24,662 nucleotides of DNA from Phoronis australis (lineage: Eukaryota; Phoronida; Phoronidae). Position 1 is the stretch's first letter, and each line of letters opens with the position of its first letter. The translations under genes were made by a program, and so were the position numbers. The stretch is from the NCBI GenBank assembly GCA_002633005.1, contig NMRA01000095.1, forward strand, positions 561,881 through 586,542. The letters run 5' to 3'. Under the pieces are notes generated by a model. It searched no databases. It saw only the letters and a list, made by a program, of their open reading frames with translations, and was not told the DNA's origin. This document shows positions 20,285 through 24,662 of this stretch, piece by piece.

Positions 20285-23200
20285 TTGCTGCATAGAGGTA
20301 AGCTCTAGCAACCACTCTTAATGAGCTGTTGATAGGCTTTGGAGACTTCAGGCATCAGTGTCTCTCCAGTAAGGTGTCTATTGTTGGTCAGCGTCTCCCT
20401 GCCATCCATACCCCTCTGGACTTGGTTTTCCTTGAATAGGCATCAGACTTTTAAGCCATGTGCCAACTTCGTGCAAGCACTTGATGTTAAAACATGTTTA
20501 CCAGAACAGACTGGGTAGGCGGTAGACTTGGCATGAGCTGAAATCAGTTTTTCAAGGGGAAGCTGTCTTCGTAATTGATTTGGCTGGTTTTGGCTTTACG
20601 ATCACATGGGAGACGTGTAAATGTCTCAACTCCTCACGGTCGATGGTGAGTTGCTGAAAGAAATTGATTGCAGGGCACGAGAATGCCTGAGTAGCATCAG
20701 GGCAAGCTTTCCGCGTCCCCCAAGCTGTTTTCTTATATTTTTCATAAAACTGGGACTTTGTCTCCGACCCTGGGTAGAGCTACAAACAAATCGTACCTAA
20801 GCTGGTCAAACACACTATTGATGATCGTTCTTTCCAGCTTTGACAACTACCCATAATTGAATTGCTGGCTTCAAAGCCTTAAGCTGACCAAAACACCAAG
20901 AATAATGACTACAACATCTGTATGCACCTTAGTAATCAGTATTTTTTATTATACCTGTGATCAAAGGCGCCCGCAATATGCAAGCACATGATGGCATGGT
21001 GGCATGTAAGAACAAGAAGAAAGAAAAGACTTATCGTGGGTAACATATATGTACATATAAATCTTTTCTTGGAGGACAGACGATTGCCGAGATATCTTTA
21101 GCTAACAGCATGGACAAATCCTTTTTATTCTTCGAAATTTCCAAAAAATTCCGGAAGTTCGGAGGCAGGCGCGTTTGACGTGAAATGTTGGTAAGAACGC
21201 CTGAACTTCTAGCAGCTCTTGCGGTGGCCTTCAAGTTGTCTTCAGTGTAAACATCAAACACAATGTCAACTCTACTGCAATAGTAAAGTTTAGAATGAGC
21301 CCACTTAGCTAGGTTTTCACTGAACTGACCCTATATCGCTGATTCGTTTGGAGAAAAGCTATATGCACAAAAGCTGGTTTATCAAAGACTTTGGCATCGA
21401 CGGATTCTGTATTGAGGCAATATGTTGAGCAACTGTGACTTCTGTGAAGGTAAAGTGAGACTGCCGTTCTGACTTAGGGATGGTGTGACTCAGTGGTTAC
21501 AGCTCCGGACTCCAGCTTGGGAGACCTGGGCTCAAATTCTGGTTTCACTGGCTGACATTTGAGCATTGCACAAAGGTGTCTCCCATTCCTCTGAGCTCGG
21601 TCTTAATGTGAATGTGTGTAAGGGAGTGAATGAGAACCTGGATATAAAGCGAAAGCAGTTTCTGGGGCTTCGCTCATAAATTATCTTGAAAAGATTTAAA
21701 GTTAGGGATGGTGGCCAAGGATGATTCTCATGGATAAAGAATTCGTCCAGCTTAGCGTCTCGAACGTGACTGGCTATAAAAAGCTGACTAAATAAGCTGT
21801 AGTGTTTGTTGATGTTGTCCATGTTGTGACTTTTCAATTAGGACTGCTTGCTTATATTTGTCACATTGCTACTCACCAGTCACTTCAATAGTATGAAGAC
21901 TTGTAGCGCTATCAATACATCTCTCGTCATAAGTTCATCACCCTGGCCAAGGAAAGGGTTTCCCTTGGCTGAAATTGCACCACACAAGCTGTTCACATGG
22001 TTCTTGAATTTGTGGCTCGCCTCCTCACTATTGTCTTCAAAACCATATTGACAGTCAGCAGCCTGGCTAGCTTGGATCCAAACACCATCCACCTTTTGAA
22101 ACCGTTTGAATTTTCTATTAATCTAACTGCCAGACCACTGTCTTTAACTAAGGCATTATTTTCTTCATGTGCGTGGTCAACTGGAATAGCACAGAATCTG
22201 TGCCGTGTCCTTGAAAACACCCAGTCTTTTTTTCAGATGCTGCCGCACATTAGATGGTAAAGCTCTCATGTTTCGGATATGGACAGGGATACATGTTGCA
22301 TAATTTTGAAGGCCAAGACCAAAGAAATAGGGCAGAAGAGATTCAAGGACATCAATGTACAACGACAAGTTGCATTCACGATGAGCACAGACGAATATCA
22401 TAAACTGGACATTCCAGAATTCAAATGGTAGACGTCTCGTTGAGCTTTCATTTTTCTAGCCGGAGAAAGACTGTTGTTCCAAAACAGCACCTTCGTTTCC
22501 CACAATCAGAAATACTTCTTCCTGGGGCTTTGCTGGCAACAGAGCTGTCACCTGGTGTGCATATCTTGTTCGAATCAAGTGCAAAGCTTAAAGAAAGGAA
22601 TTCGCTTTACCAACTGTAGCCACTGAGGCCACCATAAGAAATGAAGTCCAACTACTATCTTGAACCATCACTCCTATCATTCTCCATAAAGCCATTTGAA
22701 CATGAAATCCTCCCATTGGTAGAACCATGGAAGTTTCCCCGTGTGTTTCAGGTCACTTCCACTGTAGGCCCTATACACTTGCGCAGGGTACAAAGCGGCT
22801 GGTCTTCAGCAACTACTGATGTTTGCCTGGATTCAGTTTGTCTGTTGATTGCTTGATCATGTTCAATATTGGGGGCTTGTCATTGAAGAGAGACAGAAGT
22901 TCAGACACTCCTTCTTGAGTTGGTGATTCAGTCTGCTGATTTGCATGATAAGCAGCCCAAGAAACGTTGTCAATATCATCTAAGAAATCTTTTGTTAGAA
23001 GCCTTGAAGTGAGGTTAACCCACTCATACTCTTTTAAAACCTCCACATGAGTAAGAGAAGTCTGGTGTTTTTTGTACTCAGATTTGGAACTTCTGGAATT
23101 TAACACCATTTGTATTCATACTAGTTTCTGGAGAACGATCATAAGTTTCTGGAAGTCAGAATTCTCTCTTGAAAATCTTAAAGCTGTGTAGATGGTCGAA

Positions 23201-23566
23201 TCGTGCATGGATTTAGGTCAGTTGGCATTTGGAAGAGACAAGGGTTACCATGGAAAAAGGCTTGAAGACAAGTTGTGGTCTATACTATTACCAAAAGTGA
23301 AAATCTCTTCTCTTAGTTGGGATCTGGGCAGACAGACTGTTCATCTTCGTACCTTTGGCATGTGGCTGCAGCCATAATATCTTGTACTTCCATAAAATTT
23401 TATTGATAACAGAAATACTCATTTCGTGAACTGATTGATCAGTTTCTTGCTTCGGGATGAAGCATGGATGTTGAGTCCCACATAAAGGGCAATGGTGGTT
23501 CACGCGCCTTTGTGTGGCACGACTCACTTGATGTTGGAGTTGACTGCTTTGCATTGAATACCACAA
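20285..23566 (-). pseudogene. Broken transposase-like gene of a repetitive invertebrate family
   Basis: Translating the minus strand in shifting frames recovers, in order, blocks I know from an uncharacterised protein family repeated in cnidarian, mollusc and amphioxus-type genomes. They are LNIHASSRSKKL (about 23520), SIDHNLSS (23290), a GGFHVQM block (22700), RTRYAHQVT (22546-22572), LQNYATCIPVH (22290), DHAHEENNALVK (22165), ENHPWPPSL (21725), VDIVFDVYTEDNLKA (21250), TDVVV (20915), YKKTAW (20730) and a Cys-containing tail (20300). Many stops and frameshifts separate them and a SINE splits the copy at 21474-21713. Family members have an acidic H-E-E-A-D-T-R/T-G-C-D region that suggests a FEN/PIN-type nuclease; here the first part is lost and GCD reads GSE. 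It is certainly non-functional. Confidence 0.85.
21474..21713 (+). mobile_element. tRNA-derived SINE (family A) nested in the transposon, 12-bp target duplication
   Basis: TTAGGGATGGTG occurs exactly at 21474-21485 and 21702-21713. Between them, a tRNA-like head has TGACTCAGTGGTTA as A box and GGCTCAAATTC as B box. The body matches the minus-strand copy at 3954-4162. It splits the pseudogene just after the codons for PWPPSL, so it inserted after the transposon. The GGGATGG of the duplication could also be the first strand of the tRNA acceptor stem, so the exact 5' end is uncertain. Confidence 0.88.
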
Positions 23567-23794
23567 GTTGGCTAATTATCAGGCATGCCTGGATGAGTTC
23601 AAAGTTTGAATCACAATGTTATCGCCAGCCAAAACGAAACATGAAGATAATTACCGTCTTAAGTGTCAGGAAACTATTTTTAACTTATTTGTGTAAGTTA
23701 TCATCAATAATTTGAATTCAAATAAAGCCTTTTGTTTATCACATGAAACAGTAATGCAGCAGATATTTCGTGTCAAGCTATTTTAAAAAAATGA

Positions 23795-23957
23795 CCACGT
23801 GGCCTTTGACCTTGGTTGAGCCTCCACCTTGACCTCAAATTTCAAGGAACTGATGCCCATGAGATTTAGCGTGTTCCAAAATATCTGTGTGCCAAATTTG
23901 GTGCCTTAATTGTAATGGAAATATTGTGGGGGGTTTTGGCTGCTAAGGGACGGACTA
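23795..23957 (-). repeat. Right terminal inverted repeat of the transposon
   Basis: Inverted relative to 19541-19700. It carries the exact 18-base core at 23887-23904, CCCATGAGATT matching the left repeat, and CTTGACCTCAAAT corresponding to the left GGTCAA block. Confidence 0.85.
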
Positions 23958-23960
23958 GTA

Positions 23961-24662
23961 AGTGTTCTGCATACGTTCTGCAACAAAAAGTTATGTCCCC
24001 GATGATATTTTACTGGACCTAGCCGTTACCAGGGATGAGTTCTGTGAACCTACCCAAGACATTTAAGGTTGCACGTGAGGCGAAAAATCTTCACGTGAAC
24101 GACGGAAACAGTGAATTATATTTCATGATTTATGAATTTTGTTCCATAATTCTACATTTCAGCCTCACCATCTTATCACATCGGTGGCAGCCATTTTTCC
24201 AGGTTACGTCATAGGTTCGTCATCCGTTAAACAAGCGAAATTACTGCTGTAAAGTTGGTCTCAATTTCTTCCCCACGCAAATAATCTAGTATTTCTAAGC
24301 TTGAAAAGAACTTGCACTTCGTTATTCCTTGAGACTATACTCGGCGCATCACACTAGTAAATTGACACACCTTGACAAGCCATCTTATAGAGCCTAGTAT
24401 CAAGCAATGACAAACTGTCAGCTCTTTCGAAACCTTGAAACTACCTCTAATTTGACTTATATAACCATTCGAGACCATTTTGCTAACGATAAGTGGTTTA
24501 AATAAAAAAGTTGGTTTCAGCGATTGTCGGACGAATTATATCGTTAAAAATGTTTCACATTTTCCAGTTTTGTGGAAATCTCAGACTCTGATGACATTGT
24601 CGATTAAATTTGAAATCTGCAGAAAAATGGATGGAAGGCGTGGATACAAGTACCCCCCCCCC
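23961..24662. other. No supported gene; ends in C10
   Basis: No exon with CPxC motifs, no splice-bounded reading frame with family similarity and no repeat is evident. If the proline-rich gene continues, this is still its first intron. The last ten bases are all C, probably a contig edge. Confidence 0.5.

Larger units (their letters stand above)
19541..23957 (-). mobile_element. Decayed DNA transposon, 4.4 kb, inverted repeats about 160 bp
   Basis: The ends are TAGTCAAGTCCC on the left and, inverted, TAGTCCGTCCC on the right. The inverted repeats stay alignable for about 160 bp and share an exact 18-base core (GCACCAAATTTGGCACAC, 19585-19602 and inverted 23887-23904), an AATCTCATGGG word and a TTTGAGGTCAAGGT block. 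GTA lies directly outside both ends (19538-19540 and 23958-23960), consistent with a 3-bp target duplication. The interior holds one minus-strand, heavily mutated coding region and a nested SINE. It sits in the presumed first intron of the proline-rich gene, with its coding strand opposed. The superfamily is not established. Confidence 0.85.

Noticed and set aside
21848-22260. Plus-strand ORFs within the transposon
   Set aside because: They are antisense to the recognisable minus-strand transposase-like blocks and show no similarity of their own.

Overview
The window is AT-rich, repeat-rich nuclear DNA from an animal, most likely an invertebrate. Long introns with GT/AG borders, tRNA-derived SINEs, short inverted-repeat elements, minisatellites and a decayed DNA transposon of a type I know from cnidarian, mollusc and basal deuterostome genomes all point that way. 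The N characters sit next to poly-C runs, and an almost exact 565-bp-spaced duplication ends at a gap, so this is a draft assembly. The species cannot be named from the sequence.

Two host coding features can be supported. The first is a complete HIKESHI gene (nuclear import carrier for Hsp70; OPI10/C11orf73 family) on the minus strand. Its four coding exons are at 13493-13464, 11247-11118, 9265-9158 and 3355-3033. They splice with matching phases (0, 1, 1) into 196 codons plus stop, against 197 residues in human. The second is a 61-codon first coding exon on the plus strand at 18693-18875. It is proline-rich, carries two PPxY motifs and a PTAP motif, and ends at a GTGAGT donor. It resembles the N-terminus of a LITAF/CDIP1-type or phospholipid-scramblase-type protein; its later exons are not visible here.

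Layout: 1-868 is a direct duplication bounded by gaps. 869-3032 has no ORF I can support and may be HIKESHI 3' UTR. 3033-13493 is HIKESHI, whose introns hold a SINE, four tandem-repeat arrays (20, 15, 47 and 56 bp units), a second tRNA-like sequence and several hairpins. 13494-13640 is the likely HIKESHI promoter. 13878-14058 is a short element with 15-bp perfect inverted ends and poly-G/poly-C inside them. 14060-17920 is mostly featureless. 17921-18068 is a MITE with a 3-bp target duplication. 18693-18875 is the proline-rich exon. 19541-23957 is a 4.4-kb transposon with diverged inverted repeats of about 160 bp. It encloses a minus-strand, stop- and frameshift-ridden transposase-like gene (about 23566 to 20285), itself interrupted by a SINE with a 12-bp duplication. 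23961-24662 shows nothing I can support and ends in poly-C.

The host genes do not form an evident functional unit. Most of the structure is transposons and tandem repeats, and several of these lie close to functional sites of the genes.
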